This document shows, piece after piece, positions 9,525 through 18,308 of a DNA stretch of 64,000 nt. The position numbers and the translations under genes are program-made. The DNA lies in the NCBI RefSeq assembly GCF_018728565.1, contig NZ_JACSOI010000006.1, positions 243,200 through 307,199 of the forward strand, read 5' to 3'. Positions within the stretch are counted from its first letter, which is position 1; each line of letters starts with the position of its first letter. This stretch comes from Zobellia russellii (GTDB lineage Bacteria > Bacteroidota > Bacteroidia > Flavobacteriales > Flavobacteriaceae). The notes under the pieces were generated by a model. The model had not been told where the DNA came from and did not search any database. It saw only the letters and a list, made by a program, of their open reading frames with translations.

Positions 9525-10142
9525 ATGAAAACTTTTGAACAGATTGAAAAGACCATTGCTTCTTTGGAAGTGAACTCTATATCTAACGAGCGTAGAGAAG
9601 TATTGCAACTCTTAACAGACTTTATACAAAGTAAGGTAGACGCGAACGAAGAAATACGATTGAATTTTATTTGTACCCACAACTCACGAAGAAGTCACCT
9701 TTCACAAGTTTGGGCCCAGGCTATGGCGTATCATTTCAATATTAAAAACGCCTTTTGCTATTCTGGAGGAACTGAAGCAACAGCACTGTTTCCAATGGCT
9801 GCCGAGACCCTAAAAAATACGGGTTTTGATGTGGTAAAGCGTTCAGAGGACAAAAACCCTGTTTACAGTATTAAGTATGCAGAGAACGAACATCCTGTAA
9901 TCTGTTTTTCAAAAACATTGGATGACGATTTTAATCCGCAATCCAATTTTGCTGCAATTATGACTTGTAGCCAGGCAGATGGTGGTTGTCCTTTTATTGC
10001 TGGAGCGGAGAAGCGTATTCCCATTACGTTTGAAGACCCTAAAGCTTTTGACAATACTCCTCAACAGGCAGAGAAGTACCATGAAAGAAGTATACAGATA
10101 GCTACTGAGCTCTACTTTGTCTTTTCAAAAATAAACGCATAG
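9525..10142 (+). CDS. ArsC-like protein-tyrosine-phosphatase fold protein (probable arsenate reductase)
   Basis: This 205-residue protein has a low-molecular-weight phosphatase fold. A CX5R loop (C-T-H-N-S-R-R) lies in [17 protein letters not shown], and a later [12 protein letters not shown] segment carries two further cysteines. Thioredoxin-linked arsenate reductases of the LMW-phosphatase type use the loop Cys and a pair of later cysteines. About 30 residues precede the usual domain start. It ends two bases before acr3, so translation is probably coupled. Arsenate reduction is inferred from the operon; phosphatase activity remains possible. Confidence 0.83.
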   Translation: MKTFEQIEKTIASLEVNSISNERREVLQLLTDFIQSKVDANEEIRLNFICTHNSRRSHLSQVWAQAMAYHFNIKNAFCYSGGTEATALFPMAAETLKNTGFDVVKRSEDKNPVYSIKYAENEHPVICFSKTLDDDFNPQSNFAAIMTCSQADGGCPFIAGAEKRIPITFEDPKAFDNTPQQAEKYHERSIQIATELYFVFSKINA

Positions 10143-10144
10143 CC

Positions 10145-11197
10145 ATGGCTAAGAAATTAAGCTTTTTAGACAGTTACCTGACCCTATGGATTTTTGCGGC
10201 CATGCTTATAGGAGTGGGCGTTGGAAATTTATTTCCACAGCTCCCTGAGCTAATAAATTCCGCTAGTAGTGGTACAACCAATATACCAATTGCCATAGGA
10301 CTTATTCTTATGATGTACCCGCCATTGGCCAAGGTAAATTATGCACTGCTACCCAAGGTTTTTAAGAATGTAAAAATTCTATCGATTTCCTTATTATTAA
10401 ATTGGGTTTTAGGTCCCGTATTGATGTTTCTATTGGCCATAACCTTTCTTCAGGACTATCCTGAGTATATGGTGGGGCTAATTTTAATAGGTCTGGCGCG
10501 CTGTATAGCCATGGTTTTGGTCTGGAACGATTTGGCTGAAGGAAGTAGCGAATATGGTGCCGGACTGGTAGCTCTCAATAGTATATTTCAAGTGTTTGCA
10601 TATAGTTTTTATGCATACATTTTTATCACCGTACTACCTCCCTATTTTGGTTTTGAAGGTGCTATTGTTGATATTTCAATTGCTACAATTGCCGAAAGTG
10701 TTGTTATATACTTAGGTGTTCCCTTTGTGTTAGGTATATTGAGCCGCTTTATTCTGGTTCGGTTAAAAGGCGAGGAATGGTATTCAAAGAAGTTTATCCC
10801 TACCATTTCGCCTATGACACTTATAGCCCTTCTTTTTACGATTGTGGTGATGTTTTCTTTAAAAGGTGAATTAATAGTTGAGATACCTATGGATGTGCTC
10901 ATTATAGCCGTTCCTCTACTCATCTACTTTTTACTGATGTTCATCATTGGCTTTTTCGTTACTAGAGCAACTGGTGCCACGTATGATAAAACTACCTCTG
11001 TAGCCTTTACGGCTGCCGGCAACAATTTTGAGTTGGCCATAGCTGTAGCCATTGCTGTCTTTGGATTAAATTCCGGACAGGCATTTGCCGGGGTAATTGG
11101 TCCCCTGGTAGAAGTACCCGCTCTTATTTTACTGGTTAGGGTTTCCTTCTGGTTGCGGAAGAAGTATTATAAAAAGTCAGAAAAAGTAATAGTGTAA
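10145..11197 (+). CDS. acr3: ACR3-family arsenite efflux transporter
   Basis: This 350-residue membrane protein has about ten hydrophobic helices, the normal ACR3 size. The conserved cysteine lies in [18 protein letters not shown], and the late segment [19 protein letters not shown] is the family hallmark. It exports arsenite across the inner membrane using the proton gradient. It is the last gene of the ars operon, so reduction by the upstream ArsC-like protein would supply its substrate. A small perfect inverted repeat (GGTTAA, 3 bases, TTAACC at 11289-11303) lies downstream but has no T-run. Confidence 0.95.
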   Translation: MAKKLSFLDSYLTLWIFAAMLIGVGVGNLFPQLPELINSASSGTTNIPIAIGLILMMYPPLAKVNYALLPKVFKNVKILSISLLLNWVLGPVLMFLLAITFLQDYPEYMVGLILIGLARCIAMVLVWNDLAEGSSEYGAGLVALNSIFQVFAYSFYAYIFITVLPPYFGFEGAIVDISIATIAESVVIYLGVPFVLGILSRFILVRLKGEEWYSKKFIPTISPMTLIALLFTIVVMFSLKGELIVEIPMDVLIIAVPLLIYFLLMFIIGFFVTRATGATYDKTTSVAFTAAGNNFELAIAVAIAVFGLNSGQAFAGVIGPLVEVPALILLVRVSFWLRKKYYKKSEKVIV

Positions 11198-11393
11198 AAT
11201 TAGATTTTGCCAGTAGTATTATAAACTTTGCTCTTCGCATAGCTATAATGGTACTGGAATTCTAATTATCTTAGGTACTAGTTAATCTGGTTAACGCTTA
11301 ACCCAAACTGTAAGCAATAAACTAAAATATTTTAGGGTTTTAAAAGGTGGACGAAACAAGCAACACCCTTCAAACACCGTTATATCTTGGTTT

Positions 11394-11813
11394 TTAATAC
11401 TTGTATAAAATGTTTTCCTCAAAGCTTTTTAAATTCAGTTGGACCTGGCCTCCGTTTACTTGCAGGTTAGAAATATCAAATGTTAGCTCTTTAGTGATGT
11501 ATGCTTCACACATTTCCTCATTCTTCAATAACAATCTCAAATTTCTTTGAGGCGGGTTTGATTCTAGAACATCTTCTGAATCTATAAGCTTCAATTCCCA
11601 AGTGTCTCCGCTACAACCACTAGAACTAAAACTAATTTTCAAGCATTTATCATTAATTTCCATACTATTTATGTTTATATGGTCAGACGGTGAGTTTTTG
11701 TATTGTTCATTACTTACTATAGTTTCAAAATCACAATTGCTTAAACTTTCATCGTTATCGGAACAACTTAAAAAAGCTACCCCCATTATAATTAGAATTA
11801 GTATTTTCTTCAT
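11394..11813 (-). CDS. small lipoprotein of unknown function
   Basis: The start was placed at the ATG that opens a clear lipoprotein signal (MKKILILIIMGVAFLSCSD), giving 139 residues. The reading frame stays open upstream to 11987, but that extension is basic and unlike a protein N-terminus. The mature part has several cysteines (NCDFE, DKCLK, SGCSGDTWELKL, EEMCEAY) and resembles small beta-rich lipoproteins of Flavobacteriaceae. The function is unknown. It is divergent from the K+/H+ antiporter gene. Confidence 0.75.
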   Translation of the reverse strand: MKKILILIIMGVAFLSCSDNDESLSNCDFETIVSNEQYKNSPSDHININSMEINDKCLKISFSSSGCSGDTWELKLIDSEDVLESNPPQRNLRLLLKNEEMCEAYITKELTFDISNLQVNGGQVQLNLKSFEENILYKY

Positions 11814-11996
11814 GCTGTAACGTTCTTTTCTCTTACTTAGATAATTTTTCTTAAAAATGGTTGCGCTAAATATAACACTGCAACTACGCCTATTGTATTT
11901 TTTATTGGTCTTTACGGCAACTCGCCCTTGTTTTTGATTGATTTCCTTCTTTAGAAACAATATCTTGCACAGATACTTTTTAAGCATACAAAGGGA

Positions 11997-13457
11997 ATGA
12001 ATCTTACTATTGAAAATATTGTTTTAATTGGCTCTCTATTACTGTTTATTAGTATTGTTGTTGGTAAAACATCTTATAAATTTGGTGTTCCTACCTTATT
12101 ACTTTTCTTGGGTATTGGTATGTTGGCCGGATCGGAAGGAATTGGAGGAATTGTTTTTGACGACCCCAAAATAGCTCAATTTATTGGCGTTGTATCTCTA
12201 AACTTTATTCTATTCTCCGGTGGATTGGACACGAGTTGGCCCGCGGTAAAACCCATTCTTAAAGAGGGTATTCTACTTTCTACCATTGGTGTATTGCTTA
12301 CCGCCGTTTCATTGGGAACCTTCGTGCATTTTGTTACCGACTTTACAATTTACGAAAGCCTGTTATTGGGCTCTATTGTATCTTCAACAGATGCTGCAGC
12401 GGTCTTTTCTATTTTAAGAGGTAAAAGCCTAGCCTTAAAAACCAACCTTAGACCCACATTAGAGCTAGAAAGTGGTAGTAACGACCCCATGGCCTATGTG
12501 CTTACCATTGCCTTTCTTTCTTTGGTAATTAATCAAGACCAAGGTTTACTATCCATTATTCCTCTTTTTCTACAACAAATGATACTTGGTGGAGCAGCAG
12601 GGTTTGGCTTTGGAAAGGTGAGTAAACTGGTTATCAACAAAATTAAGTTAGATTTTGAAGGGCTTTATCCTGTATTGGTTATTGCTTTGATGTTCATCAC
12701 CTTTTCTGCTACTGATTTTATTGGTGGAAACGGATTTTTGGCCATTTACATTTGTGCCGTTTATTTAGGGAACCAAGACCTTATCCATAAAAAAACCATT
12801 TTCCGTATGTTTGATGGTCTGGCTTGGCTAATGCAAATTGTACTCTTCCTGACTTTAGGACTACTGGTTTTCCCCAGTCACGTTGTGCCGTATATAGGAA
12901 TTGGCCTTACCATTTCATTGTTCCTGATTTTTGTAGCACGGCCTGTAGGCGTATTTATCAGCCTTATGTTTATAAAAATGAAACTCCGCAGGCGTTTCTA
13001 TATTTCATGGGTGGGCCTACGTGGTGCCGTACCCATTGTATTTGCCACTTACCCCCTATTGGCCGGTATAGACAAGGCACATATTATCTTTAACATCGTT
13101 TTCTTTATTTCGGTTACCTCGGTGCTTATACAAGGCACCACGTTGGCACTGGTTGCCAAATGGCTTCATGTAGGTTTGCCCGAAAAAGCAAAACGTATTT
13201 ATGAAAAAGAGAAGTTCCTTGCAGAAGTTCCCAAGGCGGTCATGAAAGAAATTGTAATTACGCCCCAATGTTTTGCGGTAGATAAGAAAATAGTGGATTT
13301 GAGTTTCCCCAAGAACGCCATTATTGCCATGATCAAAAGAGAAGACGTTTATATTACCCCAAAAGGCTCTACAGTTATTGAAGACGGTGATACATTAGTA
13401 GTGCTTTCCGATAATATGGAAGGGCTGAACGAGGTTCAGGAATGTTTAAATCAATAA
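11997..13457 (+). CDS. potassium/proton antiporter, CPA1 family (NhaP2/CvrA-like)
   Basis: The 486-residue protein has about 12 membrane helices in residues 1-390 with the CPA1 signatures ILFSGGLDT, SSTDAAAVFSIL and LELESGSNDPMAYV, and WVGLRGAVPIVFATYPLL. It ends in a cytoplasmic TrkA-C-type domain (about 415-486, MIKREDVYITPKG) that usually binds nucleotides or ions to gate transport. It exchanges K+ (or Na+) for H+ in pH and osmotic balance. An AAGGGA ribosome-binding stretch precedes the ATG. Cation preference is inferred. Confidence 0.92.
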   Translation: MNLTIENIVLIGSLLLFISIVVGKTSYKFGVPTLLLFLGIGMLAGSEGIGGIVFDDPKIAQFIGVVSLNFILFSGGLDTSWPAVKPILKEGILLSTIGVLLTAVSLGTFVHFVTDFTIYESLLLGSIVSSTDAAAVFSILRGKSLALKTNLRPTLELESGSNDPMAYVLTIAFLSLVINQDQGLLSIIPLFLQQMILGGAAGFGFGKVSKLVINKIKLDFEGLYPVLVIALMFITFSATDFIGGNGFLAIYICAVYLGNQDLIHKKTIFRMFDGLAWLMQIVLFLTLGLLVFPSHVVPYIGIGLTISLFLIFVARPVGVFISLMFIKMKLRRRFYISWVGLRGAVPIVFATYPLLAGIDKAHIIFNIVFFISVTSVLIQGTTLALVAKWLHVGLPEKAKRIYEKEKFLAEVPKAVMKEIVITPQCFAVDKKIVDLSFPKNAIIAMIKREDVYITPKGSTVIEDGDTLVVLSDNMEGLNEVQECLNQ

Positions 13458-13490
13458 CATTTTTTTAGCATTTTCAGGTAAATATAATTC

Positions 13491-13498
13491 TACCTTTG
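13491..13498 (+). promoter_or_regulatory. flavobacterial -7 promoter element, very close to a start codon
   Basis: TACCTTTG is an exact TAnnTTTG match ending only five bases before the ATG at 13504. If used, the mRNA would have almost no leader. Confidence 0.5.
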
Positions 13499-13503
13499 TT
13501 CTC

Positions 13504-13869
13504 ATGAAAAAGGTTAAACAGTTATTTGGTCTGTTCATGCTAACAGCAATTTATTGCTGTGCCATTGGCATGGGATTAAATACTGACCAAACCCTTACGA
13601 CCGAAAGCTCCAATCATTCCCAAAAAGAATCGTTTGCTGCGGTAAGTGCCAAGCTTTATTGCCATACCTCGGAATCCGAAACCCTAGTTGATGCCCCATC
13701 TAACAGCGCTCCCAATCAACTTGAAGGTTCAAACCACTTATGGGGAACGCAAAAAATAAGCGAAAGCAGCTTTGAAAGCAAGCTGGCGCAATACACCCGT
13801 TTCTCGCAAAACCTGCTGGTTTCTTTACGTAAAACGGATATTATATTTCCTTTTCATTACTTCTGGTAA
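13504..13869 (+). CDS. small exported protein of unknown function
   Basis: This 121-residue protein begins with a typical export signal (MKKVKQLFGLFMLTAIYCCAIGMG). The rest is Ser- and Thr-rich with no recognisable domain, and it ends in an aromatic tail (FPFHYFW). It is not recognised. The start is fixed by the signal peptide and by the promoter element just upstream. A second unknown gene follows 99 bases later on the same strand. Confidence 0.65.
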   Translation: MKKVKQLFGLFMLTAIYCCAIGMGLNTDQTLTTESSNHSQKESFAAVSAKLYCHTSESETLVDAPSNSAPNQLEGSNHLWGTQKISESSFESKLAQYTRFSQNLLVSLRKTDIIFPFHYFW

Positions 13870-13968
13870 ATCATTTTTAAGTCACTCATAGTCAAATCCT
13901 GAATTTGACACTTTTTCATTGGGCTTGCATCGCGCATAGCTCCATTTATCAATTTAAAAAACTTAAAA

Positions 13969-14454
13969 ATGAATTTAGATTTAGGTACAACCCTTATTGG
14001 GACCATATCAGTAGTAATTTGTGTAGCCCCTTTTGTTTTGGTTACCAGAAGTGTAAAGAAAAAAGAAAAAGAAATGCTTCGCGCTTTGAACGATTTTGCA
14101 AATCTTGACAACTGCAAAATACACGAGCATGAATATATTGGTGATTTTATAATAGGAATGGACACCACTAAAAATGTGGTTTTCTTCTATAAGAAAGAGA
14201 AGGATACTCTAGAGAAACTATCTGTTGACCTGAAGGATGTAAAAAATTGCAATGTCTCCAAAATAGGGAAATCTGTACGGAAAAATGGAAAGGTAGAACA
14301 AATTATTGAACGTATAGAACTTGTTTTCACCACTAGCCCATCTGCAAGTCGTGATGTGGTTTTTGAGTTGTTCAACACTCAGAACAACCTACAACTTAAC
14401 GGAGAATTGCAAACCGCAGAAAAATGGGCCCAAAAGGTAAATACCATAGTTTAA
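13969..14454 (+). CDS. membrane-anchored protein of unknown function
   Basis: This 161-residue protein has one N-terminal transmembrane helix (about residues 7-26, TLIGTISVVICVAPFVLV), a basic stop-transfer stretch (RSVKKKEKE) and a soluble cytoplasmic part of about 130 residues with alternating beta strands. No family was recognised. It is followed by a strong bidirectional terminator shared with the convergent aldonate operon. Confidence 0.7.
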   Translation: MNLDLGTTLIGTISVVICVAPFVLVTRSVKKKEKEMLRALNDFANLDNCKIHEHEYIGDFIIGMDTTKNVVFFYKKEKDTLEKLSVDLKDVKNCNVSKIGKSVRKNGKVEQIIERIELVFTTSPSASRDVVFELFNTQNNLQLNGELQTAEKWAQKVNTIV

Positions 14455-14476
14455 TTTACAGCAAGGTCATAAACCA

Positions 14477-14510
14477 AAAATCCCCACAGTGTACCGTGGG
14501 GATTTTGTTT
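14477..14510. terminator. bidirectional rho-independent terminator
   Basis: A perfect 11-base stem (AAAATCCCCAC with GTGGGGATTTT, 14477-14487 and 14496-14506) with an 8-base loop and T-rich 3' side lies between two convergent genes ending at 14454 and 14526. Confidence 0.85.
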
Positions 14511-14525
14511 TTTTAGCCACAGATT

Positions 14526-15524
14526 CTATTTAAGCGAAACACTCAATATATAATCATCAGCGGTTAAATACAGTATTTTTTCATCCTTCCCAAAAACACA
14601 GTTGGCCGTCTTTTCACCTGTAAGGATTCTGGCGATAGGTTTTCCCATATCATCAAAAATCCAAACACCCCCGGGTCCCGTAGCGAACAAATACCCCTTG
14701 CTATGCATTTTCATACCATCGGGTAAACCTTGTTGTTCTTTTTGACCCACCAGTTCAGTTACATTATAAAACAGCTTTTTATTATCTACCTTACCGGGTG
14801 CAAAAACATCATACTGGTACCATACCGCATGCTCAGGATTGGAAACCGCAACATAAAGTTTAGAGCCATCGTTACTCACCGCAACACCATTGGGGCGAGA
14901 TAATTTATCAACCAAAACAACCTCACCAGATGTCTTTAAACAATACACTCCTTGGTAGTCCAGTTCTTTTTGTGAATCATCCATTTGTTCGGGCAATCCG
15001 TAAGGAGGGTCTGTAAAATAGAGATTTCCCTCTGCATCATATACCCCGTCATTAGGGCTATTGAAACGTTTACCTTCAAAAGAATCCGCCAACGCCTCAT
15101 ACTCGGCCTTTGGAGCGTTCAATGCACTTTTCATTTTAGCCACACGTCGTTCTCCGTGTTGCATTAACACCAATTCCCCTTGGGGACTTAAAAGTAATCC
15201 GTTGGAACCAGGTTCGGCCCCATAATCGCTTTCCCCTAAATATCCAGAAGGTTTTAGATAAACACTTTGCTTTCCTAAAGCATCAATCTTAAAAACCGTA
15301 TTGTTAGGTATATCCGAAAACAATAGATAATCACCATCTGCAATCCATAAAGGCCCTTCTGTCCAGGTAAACCCGCTTCCCAGCACTTTTATTTCAGCAT
15401 CACTATCAATGAGCTGTAATGCTCTGTCATCAAGTATTTCTACCGAAAAGGCATTCATTTTTTCTTGTGATCGGATGGTAATATGAAGTCCTAACACCAA
15501 AGCAAACAAAAAAAATCTTCTCAT
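14526..15524 (-). CDS. exported SMP-30/gluconolactonase-family protein
   Basis: The 332-residue protein has a signal peptide (MRRFFLFALVLGLHITIRSQ) and a six-bladed propeller with family motifs: FTWTEGPLWI (metal Glu), PNDGVYDAEGNLYFTDPPYG (Asn and Asp ligands) and PNGVAVSNDGSKLYV. Such enzymes hydrolyse aldono-lactones. It is the third gene of an operon after dgoD and a GntP permease (34-base gap), so it may open a galactono- or gluconolactone in the periplasm before uptake of the acid. The exact lactone is inferred from the operon. Confidence 0.88.
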   Translation of the reverse strand: MRRFFLFALVLGLHITIRSQEKMNAFSVEILDDRALQLIDSDAEIKVLGSGFTWTEGPLWIADGDYLLFSDIPNNTVFKIDALGKQSVYLKPSGYLGESDYGAEPGSNGLLLSPQGELVLMQHGERRVAKMKSALNAPKAEYEALADSFEGKRFNSPNDGVYDAEGNLYFTDPPYGLPEQMDDSQKELDYQGVYCLKTSGEVVLVDKLSRPNGVAVSNDGSKLYVAVSNPEHAVWYQYDVFAPGKVDNKKLFYNVTELVGQKEQQGLPDGMKMHSKGYLFATGPGGVWIFDDMGKPIARILTGEKTANCVFGKDEKILYLTADDYILSVSLK

Positions 15525-15558
15525 AATTATTTGTTTAAGGTAAAATACCGATTTAACA

Positions 15559-16881
15559 TCACCCCATAATTTTAGAAATACAGAAAATCAAAGTCATTGC
15601 AGATGTACCTAATATTAAGGTACCTACGGTCTGTATCTGGTTTCCTTGTTTGACATCCATTCCCGTTAATTGTGTAAATACCCAAAAGAAACTATCATTG
15701 GCATGTGAGACCACTGTAGAGCCTGCTCCAATAGCTAAAACGGTCATAGTCTTCATAAAAGTTTCATCTAGACCAAGGGCAGGCATCATTGGTGCCACAA
15801 TAGAAGCGGTAGTAATCAAGGCCACCGTAGAAGAACCTTGTGTGGTCTTTAAACAGGCCGCTAACAGAAAAGGGAAAAACAAACCGATGGACATACCCGA
15901 AAAGCTTTCCGTAATCAACTCTGCAAAACCCGAATTTTGAAGCATTGCCCCAAAAATACCACCTGCACCGGTAATTAGGATAATAGGAGCGGCAATACGC
16001 AACGAATCTCCCAGCCAACCGGTTGCGGAGTATACATGTTGGTCTAATTTCTCCGGAAGCAGCAAGGACAAAAGAACACCTATTAAAAGCGCTATAACCG
16101 GTGTTCCCAAAAAAGCTATGATGGGGTACATAGTGGAGCCTGTCATATCTAGTTCCGGATAATCAAAAACCGATTTTAATACAATCAGAATAATAGGTAC
16201 TATGATGCATAATAATGAAAGTGACAATTTTGGCCTGTGCACCACATCTGGCGCAACTTCCATACGAATAGGGACATTTACCTTAGAAGCAATCTTAGTG
16301 GCAAAAAAATAACAACTGACCAATGACAATGAACTTACTACCAATCCCCACAAAATTACACTACCCAATTCCGCATTTAAAATTCCCGCTGCGGCAATAG
16401 GGCCAGGTGTTGGTGGCACCATTACATGCGTGGCCGTAAGTCCCAATGCTAAAGCTGCCGTCGTACCAGCGTAGGCAACCTTTGCTTTTTCCGAAAGTGC
16501 CTTATTAAGCGAATTCATAATAATAAAAGCACTATCCGCAAAAACGGGTATGGAAAGAAGATACCCCGTTAACATCATGGCCAGGTGAATGGATTTCTCT
16601 CCAATAAGTTGAATCATACGGGTTGCAATAACCATTGCTCCTCCCGATTTTTCAAGAACGGTACCGATGGCCACACCAAAGAAAATGATGAGACCAATTT
16701 TACCCATTATACTTCCAAAGCCATTATTAACAGAATCAATTATTGCCGTAACACTCATTCCGGTTATAAAACCATAGCCTATGGCCGCCAACAGCAACAC
16801 AAAAAACGGATGGATTTTCCAGCGAACAATACCCAGAATAATAAATGCAAGGGCGCAGACTAAAGCAATAATATAAAGCAT
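15559..16881 (-). CDS. GntP-family gluconate/aldonate:H+ symporter
   Basis: The 440-residue permease has about 12 hydrophobic helices and the GntP signatures: ALALGLTATHVMVPPTPGPIAAAGIL, GSSTVALITTASI and GAGSTVVSHANDSFFWVF. The family takes up gluconate and related sugar acids with protons across the inner membrane. It lies between the lactonase and galactonate dehydratase genes on the same strand, so galactonate or a related acid is the likely substrate. Length and helices are complete. Confidence 0.92.
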   Translation of the reverse strand: MLYIIALVCALAFIILGIVRWKIHPFFVLLLAAIGYGFITGMSVTAIIDSVNNGFGSIMGKIGLIIFFGVAIGTVLEKSGGAMVIATRMIQLIGEKSIHLAMMLTGYLLSIPVFADSAFIIMNSLNKALSEKAKVAYAGTTAALALGLTATHVMVPPTPGPIAAAGILNAELGSVILWGLVVSSLSLVSCYFFATKIASKVNVPIRMEVAPDVVHRPKLSLSLLCIIVPIILIVLKSVFDYPELDMTGSTMYPIIAFLGTPVIALLIGVLLSLLLPEKLDQHVYSATGWLGDSLRIAAPIILITGAGGIFGAMLQNSGFAELITESFSGMSIGLFFPFLLAACLKTTQGSSTVALITTASIVAPMMPALGLDETFMKTMTVLAIGAGSTVVSHANDSFFWVFTQLTGMDVKQGNQIQTVGTLILGTSAMTLIFCISKIMG

Positions 16882-16952
16882 AGCGGGTTGGTTAATTTTC
16901 TTTTAAATTAAGAAGTAAATCGTTCAAAAACTGCTATTTAGACAGATTTTTT

Positions 16953-18110
16953 TTACCACTCCGCAAAACTTCCGTCCTCATTTCTCCAAACGGGATTTGC
17001 CCAATTATGACCAATTTTTTGGCCTTCCCTTAATTTTTCTTCATTAATTTCTACTCCAAGACCCGGTTTTTTTAGAAGCTCTATGTAACCATCCTTCACA
17101 TCAAAAATTTCAGGATTATCCATATAATCTAACAAATCAAAACCTTTGTTGTAATGTATGCCCAAACTACTTTCTTGAATAACGGCATTTATGGAGTTAA
17201 AATCTACATGAAGACATGAAGCAAGGGCTACAGGTCCCAATGGACAGTGTGGTGCCAATGCTACATCATAAGCCTCTGCCATTGCGGCAATTCTACGTAC
17301 TTCGGAAATACCCCCTGCGTGACTTAAATCTGGCTGAATAATATCTACGGTGCCACTATGTAAGAGTTCTTTAAAATCCCAACGAGAGAACATCCGCTCT
17401 CCGGTTGCAATAGGAATGCTGGTATATGGATAAATATGATCAAAAGCCTCCTTGTTCTCGCTCAGTACGGGTTCCTCAATAAACATAGGATTGTATGGTG
17501 CCAGTTCATCAATTAAACGCTTGACCATGCCTTTATGGATTCTTCCGTGAAAATCAAGTCCTATATCCAACGTATCTCCAAACTCTTCGCGAAGCAACCT
17601 AATATTGTCGGCCACGGTTTTTATCTTCTGTAAGGAATCAATCCAGGCAAAAGCTCCAGTAGCATTCATTTTTACGGCCTTATAGCCTTGCTCTACTTTT
17701 TCACGAGCCTGCTCAAGAACAACTTCCGGATGGTCCCCCCCAATCCAACAGTACATTTTCATTTTCTTACGAACTGCACCACCCAAAAGGTCATAGACCG
17801 GTACTCCAAGATGTTTGCCTTTAATATCCCAAAGAGCTTGATCTATACCTGAAATAGCACTCATAAGGATAGGTCCACCACGATAAAAGCCGCCGCCATA
17901 CAGAGTCTGCCAAATATCTTCTATATCATTGGCCGAACGTCCAATTATATATTGAGATAGTTCTTGTACGCAAGCTTCCACAGTAGCCGCTTTACCTTCT
18001 ACAACAGGCTCACCCCAACCTAGAATTCCACTTTTTGTTGTTATTTTCAGAAAAAGCCAACGTGGTGGCACTTTAAAAAGTTCTATTTTTTCAATTCGTA
18101 AGTCGTCCAT
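16953..18110 (-). CDS. dgoD: D-galactonate dehydratase, enolase superfamily
   Basis: The 385-residue enzyme dehydrates D-galactonate to 2-keto-3-deoxy-galactonate. Metal and acid-base residues are visible: the D-x-H of GLDFHGRIHKG, the glutamates of FIEEPVL and ATGERMFSRWDF, and the catalytic His of LAPHCPLGPVAL. The C-terminal block NPVWRNEDGSFAEW is the DgoD hallmark. It is the promoter-proximal gene of the aldonate operon. The kinase and aldolase for the next steps are not in the window. Other aldonates are possible, but DgoD is the best fit. Confidence 0.9.
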   Translation of the reverse strand: MDDLRIEKIELFKVPPRWLFLKITTKSGILGWGEPVVEGKAATVEACVQELSQYIIGRSANDIEDIWQTLYGGGFYRGGPILMSAISGIDQALWDIKGKHLGVPVYDLLGGAVRKKMKMYCWIGGDHPEVVLEQAREKVEQGYKAVKMNATGAFAWIDSLQKIKTVADNIRLLREEFGDTLDIGLDFHGRIHKGMVKRLIDELAPYNPMFIEEPVLSENKEAFDHIYPYTSIPIATGERMFSRWDFKELLHSGTVDIIQPDLSHAGGISEVRRIAAMAEAYDVALAPHCPLGPVALASCLHVDFNSINAVIQESSLGIHYNKGFDLLDYMDNPEIFDVKDGYIELLKKPGLGVEINEEKLREGQKIGHNWANPVWRNEDGSFAEW

Positions 18111-18149
18111 ACTCCACTACAGTTCTTAAGGTTGATTAAATACGTTCAA

Positions 18150-18169
18150 TTAGCAGTACGCACTGCTAA
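18150..18169. promoter_or_regulatory. perfect inverted repeat, candidate operator of the aldonate operon
   Basis: TTAGCAGT (18150-18157), a 4-base spacer and ACTGCTAA (18162-18169) form a perfect dyad 40 bases before the dgoD start. There is no T-run and it sits upstream of an operon, so a protein-binding site is more likely than a terminator. The regulator is not encoded nearby. Confidence 0.5.
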
Positions 18170-18251
18170 AATTAGTTTCCCCTAAAGTAATGAATAATTT
18201 TGAAGTGTAATTATTACGTTTAAAATAACCCTAATACGCAACTATCTGCCA

Positions 18252-18283
18252 CAAAAAAACCTGTCCATTACCGAACAGGTTCT
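18252..18283 (-). terminator. rho-independent terminator of rimO
   Basis: AACCTGT (18258-18264) pairs with ACAGGTT (18275-18281). The A-run on the plus strand gives a U-run after the hairpin on the minus strand, 26 bases beyond the rimO stop. Confidence 0.75.
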
Positions 18284-18308
18284 AATTTTTAATAAAGAGT
18301 TTACGCCA

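Noticed and set aside
8646..11197. ars operon as a recently transferred mobile island
   Set aside because: No integrase, repeats or change in base use were seen at its edges; families are typical of Bacteroidota.
11289..11303. Perfect GGTTAA/TTAACC inverted repeat downstream of acr3 as a terminator
   Set aside because: A 3-base loop, A-T-rich stem and no following T-run make termination unlikely; left as a note only.
11814..11987. 58-codon extension of the small lipoprotein
   Set aside because: The extension is very basic and would bury the lipoprotein signal starting at 11813.
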